Shown here piece by piece: positions 1 through 6,179 of a stretch of DNA of 6,278 nucleotides (position 1 is its first letter; every line of letters starts with the position of its first letter). Made by a program: the position numbers and the translations under genes. Source of the stretch: an uncultured Pirellulales bacterium. Lineage in GTDB: Bacteria; Planctomycetota; Planctomycetia; Pirellulales; Lacipirellulaceae. Under the pieces are notes generated by a model, which did not search any database, was not told the DNA's origin, and saw only the letters and a list, made by a program, of their open reading frames with translations. The stretch covers positions 24,109 to 30,386 of the forward strand of contig CAMYJY010000003.1 of NCBI GenBank assembly GCA_947258835.1, read 5' to 3'.

Positions 1-2387
1 CAGACTGCGGGAATCTCGAGCCGCCCCCAATCCTGGCCCTCAAACTGCTCGCGGCACCCGCGGTTGACCGCGATCACGATGGGCTGGTTGTGGTACGTCT
101 TCACTCCGGCCAAAATCGTTTCGCTGGCTCCATTCTCGTCCGTGCGGTGGACGTGCAGCGGACGGTCGTGTGCCGTGAGACCGGGGTAATTTTCCTGCAG
201 CACCTCGTCGCGCAAGCGATACAGGGGTCGCTGAGCTACCAGGCGCGCGGCCGTGTCCCGGAGGCCCTCCACAATCGCAGCCCGCAACGAGGCGGCCGGA
301 TTATCACCGGGCGCCAGCTGCGCTGCCGTAAATGCCAAGGCCTCCGCGGTGAGGTTGGCCCGCCCGATGCCATCCGGAACATGCGAGTCCGTTCCCATGG
401 TAAACACCAGCGGACTCGCGGCATGCCGCTCGTTGAACTGCCGTACCAGCGGTGCCATCTGCCGCGTATTTTCCTCGAACGGCAAGCGGCTGTGACTGAT
501 TTCAATGCCCGCCAACCCCGTTTCCAGAAAAAATTGCTCAAAAGACGAATAGGACCAACCATCGTGGTGAAATTTTTCGGCACTCCACAGCCCTGGGTGG
601 GCACACACCGGCACCCCACCGCGGGCCCGTGCCCAATCGGTCACCCGCCGGATGGGCACGTCCCCCCACTGACTGCCATCCAATTTTCGGTTCCAGCCAT
701 CGTTACACAGCTGCCAGGTCTCCTCATCGAGGCCCTGCTCCCACCAGTCCAAAAATCGCGGCCCATCAGGGAAATAAACCAGCACGTCGCGTCGTTGGTC
801 GATCCGATCTCCTCTGCGAATTCCCGTATACAATTCGATGGCCGGGATCATCTCCACGCCCAGCAATTTGCCGATCTCCAGGGCGGAGGCCACACCGTCA
901 AAGCACTGATGGTCCGTGATGGCAATTGTTTTGAGCCCGCGACGATACGCCTGCTGCACAATACGCGCGATGGATTGGCCGCCACAGTCGGAGTCGTAGG
1001 AATGCAGCTGCGTATCGATCTCCGCGGGAAAAGCAGACACCCCCTGCTCCACGGGCGGTTTTTGCTCACCCAGCCGGGTGACACACCGGTGTTCGATGAT
1101 CTCGAGCAGGGCCTCCAGCTCTCGCTCACCGCCCAGGCCCGCCAACAGCGCGCATAAAATTTCTCCCGCGGGCCCGTTGTTACTGACCGAGCGGATTACC
1201 AAGACCGCATAGTCACGACAGCGATCGTATTCTGCGGCAAGATCCCGCTCCTGGCGGCGGGCCTTACGCATGAGCCCCAACAAGCCCGACAGGCCATCCG
1301 CCTGTCCGTAGGGATCCAAGCGATGCACCAGGCGCAGCTCGGGAGAACCAAACAACGCCCTTTCCACCGCCTCCGGCTCAAGAGTATCCGCCCAAGTTCG
1401 GACAGTTTCTTCCCATTGGTTGCGCTGGCTGGTGGCGGCGGCCAGTTCCGCGGCATACGCCCGCAGCAGCGGCCAGCGCAATCCCCGCAAACGAACCCGT
1501 GCGCCATGCAGTTCGCCACTTAAGATGCCAGCGATGATGTTGCTACGCGCAACCCCGCGGTGTTCGTAGGTCTGCCAGAGCTTAGTCCACGGGGACTGGA
1601 AACGCTTGGCCAGCACCCCACATGTCTCCGGTCCGGCTGCCAACGCTTGCCAACGCGTGTGCACCTCCGGATCGACTACGCTCTGCGGATCGAGCAGGCC
1701 TCCCATGACGGCGATCATTTCTTCCCGCAGCGGATCGCTGCTGACAGCGACCAAGCTGTGCAGTGCTTGCTCCCAGTGGGTCATTGCATCTGCAGCTGCC
1801 GTGAGCAGTGTATCGTCGCCAATTTTTTCCAGTGGAGTTTGCCAGTCGGGATCCTCGCGGCGCAGATAGGTTTCCAAACCGCGGATCAGACTGACGGTTC
1901 GCTCGGCCAGCACGGGTGAAAACCCTGCTCCCCTAGAACCGCGCCAGCGCTCCACGGAAGCGGGCCCATGTCCTCCGAGCCGTAGCTCGCTGGCGTCGTC
2001 GCCCGCGCCTGGACCGCCAACCTCATTCCCCGCGGACAACAGCAGATACACCGTACCATCCAGATGTTGATAGACGGCAGACAAAATTTCGGCTCCCAGC
2101 GGTGCATAGCGTACCCGGCCCTCCCTAGCCAAACATTCCAACTCCTCTGCCAGCGTCTGTCCAGGTTCCCCCTGCTCGCGTAGGACGGCGGCCGAGAGCA
2201 TGATCTCTTCACGGAGATGTCCCAGCGGCTCCAGCCGCCGGATCGCCTGGGCAGGTGTGCGATTCGTTGCTGCGGTAATTTCGCGTAGTCGGGCCATCGT
2301 GGATTCATTGAGGACAGCGGGTGGTAAGCGCCAACTCCAGTTTTCGCACCACCGCTGACAATCACCGGCCAGCACCGGATTGTTCAT
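1..2387 (-). CDS. PHP-domain (metallophosphoesterase-like) protein; frameshift-separated distal half of a kinase-GH77-PHP fusion; C-terminus beyond window
   Basis: This minus-strand frame has no stop from 2417 down to position 1 and leaves the window, giving at least 795 codons from the first ATG (2387-2385). Residues 1-25 are the true end of a GH77 domain (MNNPVLAG, then NWSWRLP), so the reading frame continues that of the upstream kinase-GH77 gene, from which a 34-bp duplication separates it. Residues about 30-450 are rich in Leu, Ala, Glu and Arg, probably helical, and unrecognised. Residues about 455-690 form a PHP domain: DTQLHSYDSD (460-462 = QLH), ITDHQCF (D492, H493), an Ala-Ile-Glu-Leu strand, CAHPG (H597), GIEISHSR, and GTDSH (D667, H669). 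PHP domains are metal-dependent phosphoesterases; the substrate here is unknown. The first His of the usual HxH motif is Gln460. The ATG overlaps the upstream gene's end by 26 nt and has no good ribosome site, so any separate expression would probably rely on translational coupling. About 100 residues after the PHP core are unrecognised. The frame and domain are secure; the start is not. Confidence 0.8.
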   Translation of the reverse strand, partial: MNNPVLAGDCQRWCENWSWRLPPAVLNESTMARLREITAATNRTPAQAIRRLEPLGHLREEIMLSAAVLREQGEPGQTLAEELECLAREGRVRYAPLGAEILSAVYQHLDGTVYLLLSAGNEVGGPGAGDDASELRLGGHGPASVERWRGSRGAGFSPVLAERTVSLIRGLETYLRREDPDWQTPLEKIGDDTLLTAAADAMTHWEQALHSLVAVSSDPLREEMIAVMGGLLDPQSVVDPEVHTRWQALAAGPETCGVLAKRFQSPWTKLWQTYEHRGVARSNIIAGILSGELHGARVRLRGLRWPLLRAYAAELAAATSQRNQWEETVRTWADTLEPEAVERALFGSPELRLVHRLDPYGQADGLSGLLGLMRKARRQERDLAAEYDRCRDYAVLVIRSVSNNGPAGEILCALLAGLGGERELEALLEIIEHRCVTRLGEQKPPVEQGVSAFPAEIDTQLHSYDSDCGGQSIARIVQQAYRRGLKTIAITDHQCFDGVASALEIGKLLGVEMIPAIELYTGIRRGDRIDQRRDVLVYFPDGPRFLDWWEQGLDEETWQLCNDGWNRKLDGSQWGDVPIRRVTDWARARGGVPVCAHPGLWSAEKFHHDGWSYSSFEQFFLETGLAGIEISHSRLPFEENTRQMAPLVRQFNERHAASPLVFTMGTDSHVPDGIGRANLTAEALAFTAAQLAPGDNPAASLRAAIVEGLRDTAARLVAQRPLYRLRDEVLQENYPGLTAHDRPLHVHRTDENGASETILAGVKTYHNQPIVIAVNRGCREQFEGQDWGRLEIPAV

Positions 2388-5300
2388 CCGGGCATCGACC
2401 AGCCAGCACCGGATTGTTCATCCGGGCATCGACCAGCCCCACCGAGCCATCTTGATTGACAATCAAATCCGGCAGCATATGGAGCATCATCTGCGGCGTT
2501 TGCGCCATGGCCAGCTCGGTAAACAGCGCCGCCACGTTGGCGTCGGTCACGGCCACATCAACTCCCAGGGTCTGCCGCAGATAATCGGCCGCCTGCCGCC
2601 GGCCCTGGTCGTCGAGCCCCTCTCGCCACCATTGGCGAATTAGGGGTGCGTCATGCGTGCCCAAGAACAAAACGTCTCTCTCTACATAATTTCCTGGCGC
2701 GTGCGCGCTGGCCGCCAGTGCCTCGGGGTCTTGATCAAACGGCATAAATTGCAGCACCTTCATGCCCCTCAAGCCGTAGTGCTGCATCACCCGGTTGGTC
2801 TCCGCGGTGACGGTGCCCAGATCCTCGCCAATCAAAAAATTAGGCAAATCAGGGATTTCCTCCATCACGGCGTCCAAGAGGGCATTCCCCAGATACGCTC
2901 CGGTCACCCGCTGGCCTGCCGCGGGGGGCCCCCCGAAGTTATAGCCCCAGGGGGTGATCTTGCCGATGATATGGTCATCACGGACAAAGCCACCGCCCAA
3001 GAGACGTTTCATCCGCGCATATTTTTTCTTTAAAAAATCCACCGTCCCCGCATCGTCCCAGCGGTACATGGGGTGATTCCAGCCTTGTCCCCGTGGGTCA
3101 AACATGTCCGGCGGGGCGCCCGCCACCACCGTGCGGCTGCCGTCGGCCGCCAACTCAAACACCTCCTGATGCGCCCACACGTCCGCACTGCCATGCATGG
3201 AGTAGGCCGGCATGTCACCAATCAAGTGCACGCCCTGGCTTTCGGCAAACTGGCGGAGCTGGAGGAAATAATGCTGGGCCAAAAATTGAAAGAATTTTTC
3301 CCGTGCGACGTTCTCGGCATGCGCGTGGGCAAACTGACCCAGGGCCAGCGGATTGCCGTCTCGCAAGTCGGCTGGCCACTCGTTCCAGCGTGTGGGGTAC
3401 TCGCTTTCGATCGCCTTGTACAACGCATAATCGTCAAGCCAGTACGACTCCTCCTCCAGAAACGTGGCGTAAGGTTTTTGCCATCTTGCTTGATTCTCGT
3501 CAAAACGCCGCTGATAAGCGCAGTTCAGCAGTTGGCGTTTGTAACCAAACACGGCTTCATTCCCCAGCGGAACTCTGCCCGGATCTTCCATCCGGGGCAC
3601 GATGTCTGCCAGTTCCTCCGCGGTGATCCAGCCGTCGGCCAGCAAGCTCTCGGGAGAAATGGAGTTGAGATTGATCGCGAAGGAGGAATCGGTGCGGTAG
3701 GGACAATTCCCATTGTCCGTGGGACCATTGGGTAACAGGGCCCAAAATTTCTGCCCCATCGATTGCAGCAGGCGTACGAACTCGTGTGCCACCGGTCCCG
3801 TATCCCCCATGCCATACTCACGTGCCCCCGGTAATTTTTCTCCAAAATAGGACGGCAGGGAAAATAGCGGCAGAAAAACGCCGCTGCCAATCGGCCTGAG
3901 GGCTTGGGCTATTTTGTGCTGGACGTCCCTGCCGGTCACGACCGCGTTGCCCGCGATGCGTCCCGGGGCAGCATGGGCCGCGTCGTGGAGACGGTTGGTA
4001 ATCCGCATGATTTTTTCCACCATGTTCTCATACGTGTTTGGTTCACGGAACGCACGCAGAGCCGCGTCGTGCAACGTTCTATAATCGGGATCCTCCACCC
4101 GGAGCGGCGGATGGGAAAAGATCTGCGCTACCTCGCGCGGATCGTGCTCACCGGCCATGATTTGGAGCAGATAATCATACGCTCCTGCCGGCCACTGCTG
4201 CCCCGTAACAATCCAATACAGGATGTGCGCGATGCCGAACAAATCCTTGCCGTGATGGGCCGTCCCCTCCTGGCTGGCGTCGGGATGCGGATCGATCAGC
4301 ACCGCACGCTCCGCTCCGTCGGTCCGGCGCAACACAAAAGTATTGGAAACGCCCAGGTCGCCGTGACACAGCCCCTGCTGGTGCAACGTCCGCACGACGC
4401 CGATCACGTCGGCCAGCACCCTCAGCCCCGGGGGCAGACGGTCGTCGGCGATCCAGGAGGGCAGGGACACCAAGGGCAGGTACTGCATCAAAAGAGTGCC
4501 ATTTTGCCCTGCTGCGGGCTGCCAAGTATGGAACTGGCACAGGTGCTCGAGTGCTGCTGGTGCCTGCTGGCGTATTTGCTCCAGTCCCGCCTGCCAGGTG
4601 TCGCACAGACTTTGCAGATTTTTGTAGGTGGATTTTAAGGCCAAGCGTTCTTGCGTGCGTGCGTCGCGGACCAGAAATACAGTCCCTTCCAAGCCCTGTC
4701 CCAAAATGGATTCGGCAACCAGGTGACGCTGGTGCCGATAGAGCTGGTCACCACGAAGCAAGCTCCGCAGATAAGGTTGGATCGAACTTGCGACATCGTA
4801 TTGTGTCGGAGGATTGCCGGTGGCTTGGCTCCACACGGCGAGAAAATCTTGGCAACACAACACCTGCAGTACGGTATCGGGCTCAATCCCAGCGAGCTCT
4901 ACCAGCGGGGACACGCCGTCCTGGCCTTGCCGGTCCGCCAGCCGTACCGCAAACAATTCGCCTTGGATACGCAACAGCACCACGCGGTTGCTGAGTGCAT
5001 CAACGGATGCTCCCACAAATCCCACCTGTTCAAAGTGGTATCTCAGCAATCCCGCGTGCAAGGGCTTTCGCCGGACAATCTCTGCCAGCAAAATATCTTC
5101 ACAGAGAATTTCTTGCACAAAAGCCGTAAACAACAACACATCCTGGGGCGTTTTGAAAAATGACCGTAGCTCCTGCAGCGCGGCCCCATCCCAGTCGAAA
5201 TCCCCATAAACAATCTCTGGGCACGGCTCGTCAGGCTGCTCCAGCCAACAGTCCTGCCGGAACATTTTTTCGCACGTTGCAAAATCGTTTTGTGCTGCCA

Positions 5301-5448
5301 ACCCTACTGGCCGCTGGATACCCCCAGTGTGATTCTGGGATGGGATTTTATCGCACGTCTCAACACTGTCACGAGCTACCAACTCTTCCGACTGCTGGAT
5401 ACCTCCCGTGTGATTCTGGTGCGGGCGCTTGTTTTCTTGATCGCTCAT
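2362..5448 (-). CDS. Protein-kinase-like / GH77 4-alpha-glucanotransferase fusion, C-terminally truncated by frameshift
   Basis: This 1028-aa protein has four parts. Residues 1-64 hold an imperfect 27-residue tandem repeat. Residues 65-240 are unrecognised. Residues about 240-490 look like a Hanks-type kinase: glycine loop LGQGLEGTV (249-257), Lys272, catalytic HGDLGVSN (Asp364, Asn369), Asp386 in IDPHPD where DFG is usual, and a DLFG helix with Asp402. Residues about 518-1017 are GH77 (MalQ/amylomaltase), an enzyme moving alpha-1,4-glucan segments between maltodextrins. They include the N-terminal SGVFLPLFSLPS motif, GDMPAY and SADVWA, and all three catalytic acids: Asp825 (RDDH), Glu875 (GEDLG) and Asp933 (GTHDAP), spaced much as in amylomaltases. 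No signal peptide or membrane segment is evident, so it is probably cytoplasmic. The last 11 residues (RCPDEQSGAGR) come from a frameshift at a 34-bp tandem duplication; the native end (NWSWRLP) is in the next frame. The GH77 call is firm. Kinase activity and substrate are unknown. Transcription probably starts from the promoter at 5490-5518; no strong Shine-Dalgarno precedes the ATG. Confidence 0.9.
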   Translation of the reverse strand: MSDQENKRPHQNHTGGIQQSEELVARDSVETCDKIPSQNHTGGIQRPVGLAAQNDFATCEKMFRQDCWLEQPDEPCPEIVYGDFDWDGAALQELRSFFKTPQDVLLFTAFVQEILCEDILLAEIVRRKPLHAGLLRYHFEQVGFVGASVDALSNRVVLLRIQGELFAVRLADRQGQDGVSPLVELAGIEPDTVLQVLCCQDFLAVWSQATGNPPTQYDVASSIQPYLRSLLRGDQLYRHQRHLVAESILGQGLEGTVFLVRDARTQERLALKSTYKNLQSLCDTWQAGLEQIRQQAPAALEHLCQFHTWQPAAGQNGTLLMQYLPLVSLPSWIADDRLPPGLRVLADVIGVVRTLHQQGLCHGDLGVSNTFVLRRTDGAERAVLIDPHPDASQEGTAHHGKDLFGIAHILYWIVTGQQWPAGAYDYLLQIMAGEHDPREVAQIFSHPPLRVEDPDYRTLHDAALRAFREPNTYENMVEKIMRITNRLHDAAHAAPGRIAGNAVVTGRDVQHKIAQALRPIGSGVFLPLFSLPSYFGEKLPGAREYGMGDTGPVAHEFVRLLQSMGQKFWALLPNGPTDNGNCPYRTDSSFAINLNSISPESLLADGWITAEELADIVPRMEDPGRVPLGNEAVFGYKRQLLNCAYQRRFDENQARWQKPYATFLEEESYWLDDYALYKAIESEYPTRWNEWPADLRDGNPLALGQFAHAHAENVAREKFFQFLAQHYFLQLRQFAESQGVHLIGDMPAYSMHGSADVWAHQEVFELAADGSRTVVAGAPPDMFDPRGQGWNHPMYRWDDAGTVDFLKKKYARMKRLLGGGFVRDDHIIGKITPWGYNFGGPPAAGQRVTGAYLGNALLDAVMEEIPDLPNFLIGEDLGTVTAETNRVMQHYGLRGMKVLQFMPFDQDPEALAASAHAPGNYVERDVLFLGTHDAPLIRQWWREGLDDQGRRQAADYLRQTLGVDVAVTDANVAALFTELAMAQTPQMMLHMLPDLIVNQDGSVGLVDARMNNPVLAGRCPDEQSGAGR
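2368..2438. repeat. Exact 34-bp direct tandem duplication causing a frameshift
   Basis: Positions 2368-2404 match 2402-2438 without a mismatch, so two 34-bp copies lie head to tail with three further matching bases. The unit contains the core AGCACCGGATTGTTCATCCG. It lies inside the coding end of the GH77 domain and, being one base more than 33, shifts the minus-strand frame. The upstream frame then meets TGA at 2364-2362. Deleting one copy joins the upstream frame to the 800-codon downstream frame and restores the expected GH77 terminus. Each copy contains an ATG on the minus strand; the one at 2387-2385 is in frame with the downstream part. There is no inserted sequence between the copies, so this is not a target-site duplication. 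Confidence 0.97.
5257..5418 (-). repeat. Two imperfect 81-bp tandem units encoding 27-residue N-terminal repeats
   Basis: Residues 11-37 and 38-64 of the kinase-GH77 protein are tandem repeats. Both begin QNHTGGIQ, and both have a Cys followed by Asp/Glu-Lys near the end (ETCDKI, ATCEKM). At DNA level the best conserved part is GCTGGATACC followed by TGTGATTCTGG on the plus strand (starting near 5312 and 5393, 81 bp apart). The flanks are clearly diverged, so this duplication is much older than the 34-bp one. The period is a whole number of codons and keeps the frame. Function is unknown; it might be a docking or oligomerisation segment. Confidence 0.8.
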
Positions 5449-5489
5449 GAAGATTCAATCCGTATTCTCAGCCAAGTGCACTCTGGTTG

Positions 5490-5518
5490 ATAATAACCTA
5501 ATCCAAGAAGTGTTGCAA
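5490..5518 (-). promoter_or_regulatory. Sigma70-like promoter for the kinase-GH77 gene
   Basis: Read on the minus strand, TTGCAA (5518-5513, 4 of 6 matches to the -35 consensus) is followed by exactly 17 bp and TATTAT (5495-5490, 5 of 6 matches to the -10 consensus). Transcription would start near 5483, giving a leader of about 35 nt before the ATG at 5448. Position, spacing and orientation fit. No experimental evidence is available. Confidence 0.55.
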
Positions 5519-5594
5519 AATGACGAGCGAGTCTAGGCTGACAAGCAACTGGGCCAGGTGCTTCAGGAAGTCATCGGTCATCTTCAAAAAATGG

Positions 5595-5623
5595 TTGCCG
5601 TCTACCCGGCCAAACTGTAATAT
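5595..5623 (+). promoter_or_regulatory. Candidate promoter for the bcp-type peroxiredoxin gene
   Basis: TTGCCG (5595-5600, 4 of 6 to -35), a 17-bp spacer and TAATAT (5618-5623, 4 of 6 to -10) lie upstream of the ATG at 5659. The predicted start near 5630 would give a leader of about 29 nt. An alternative -10, TGTAAT at 5616-5621, fits the consensus better but leaves only a 15-bp spacer. The match is weaker than for the divergent promoter. I see no clear OxyR or other operator. Confidence 0.35.
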
Positions 5624-5649
5624 CTGACTTATTGCCGAATAACTGGGTT

Positions 5650-5653
5650 GGAG
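5650..5653 (+). promoter_or_regulatory. Ribosome binding site supporting the ATG start of the peroxiredoxin
   Basis: GGAG lies 5 nt before the ATG at 5659. This favours that ATG over the in-frame TTG at 5632, which has no comparable site. The ATG start also gives 156 residues, the usual length of the Bcp family. Confidence 0.6.
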
Positions 5654-5658
5654 AACGG

Positions 5659-6129
5659 ATGGGCGATTGGATTGAACCGGGCCGGAAGGCCCCCGCGTTT
5701 ACACTGACTGCGGATGACGGGACCAAGGTCCGTCTGGCGGACCTCTTGGGCAGCCCTGTGGTGCTGTATTTCTACCCCAAGGATGATACCCCGGGCTGCA
5801 CGCGCGAGGCCTGCGCCTTCCGTGACCAGCAGCCGGCACTGGAGCAGCTGCAGGCCCAAGTGTACGGGATTAGCCCGGATGATGTGGCCAGCCACGTCAA
5901 ATTTCGCGAGAAGTATCAGCTGAACTTCCCCCTCTTGGCCGATCCAGATCACAGAGTGGCGGAAAAGTACGGTGCCTGGCGGGAAAAAAACATGTACGGC
6001 AAAAAATCCATGGGGATTCAGCGGAGTACTTATGTAATCGATGCCGCAGGCAAAATCGCCCGGGTCTGGAAACGTGTTCAAGTCGATGGCCACGACGCGC
6101 AGGTCTTGGAGGCCTTGTCTGAGCTGTAG
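5659..6129 (+). CDS. bcp: Thioredoxin-dependent thiol peroxidase (Bcp/PrxQ peroxiredoxin)
   Basis: This cytoplasmic peroxiredoxin of 156 aa reduces hydrogen peroxide and organic hydroperoxides to water or alcohols, normally using thioredoxin as electron donor. The signature PKDDTPGCTREAC (residues 40-52) holds the PxxxTxxC active site: Pro40, Thr44 and peroxidatic Cys47. Cys52, five residues later, is the expected resolving Cys of the Bcp/PrxQ subfamily. Arg122 in QRSTYVID matches the conserved active-site Arg. The preceding segment (APAFTLTADDG, then VVLYFYP) is the typical thioredoxin-fold start. Length equals that of the classic Bcp proteins, and the sequence looks complete. It is transcribed divergently from the kinase-GH77 gene across a 210-bp gap, so it is not in that operon. 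No downstream partner gene is visible before the repeat array. The call is very secure; only the TTG/ATG start choice is open, with ATG strongly preferred. Confidence 0.97.
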   Translation: MGDWIEPGRKAPAFTLTADDGTKVRLADLLGSPVVLYFYPKDDTPGCTREACAFRDQQPALEQLQAQVYGISPDDVASHVKFREKYQLNFPLLADPDHRVAEKYGAWREKNMYGKKSMGIQRSTYVIDAAGKIARVWKRVQVDGHDAQVLEALSEL

Positions 6130-6179
6130 GGATCGGGGCAGCCCGGTAACGATTTTAGTGGCAGTATTAGGGGGTTCCA

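Noticed and set aside
90..1157. Plus-strand 355-codon open frame
   Set aside because: It lies antisense to the PHP frame, whose motifs (QLHSYDSD, ITDH, CAHPG, GTDSH) are clear on the minus strand. The plus reading shows no recognisable domain.
1886..2365. Minus-strand 159-codon open frame directly after the kinase-GH77 gene
   Set aside because: It is in a third frame. The frame one base away encodes the GH77 terminus NWSWRLP and stays open for about 800 codons, so this reading is a shadow.
2368..2438. Insertion-sequence target-site duplication
   Set aside because: The copies are immediately adjacent with nothing between them, and 34 bp is far longer than usual target duplications.
3904..5163. 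Plus-strand open frames of 244 and 170 codons
   Set aside because: They are antisense to the kinase domain and N-terminal region, which have recognisable motifs on the minus strand; no motifs are seen in the plus readings.
5632..5658. TTG start extending the peroxiredoxin by nine residues
   Set aside because: There is no ribosome site before it. The ATG at 5659 has GGAG at the right distance and gives the family-typical 156 residues.
5629..6093. Minus-strand 154-codon open frame opposite the peroxiredoxin
   Set aside because: It is fully antisense to a complete Bcp protein with active-site Cys residues and the right length.
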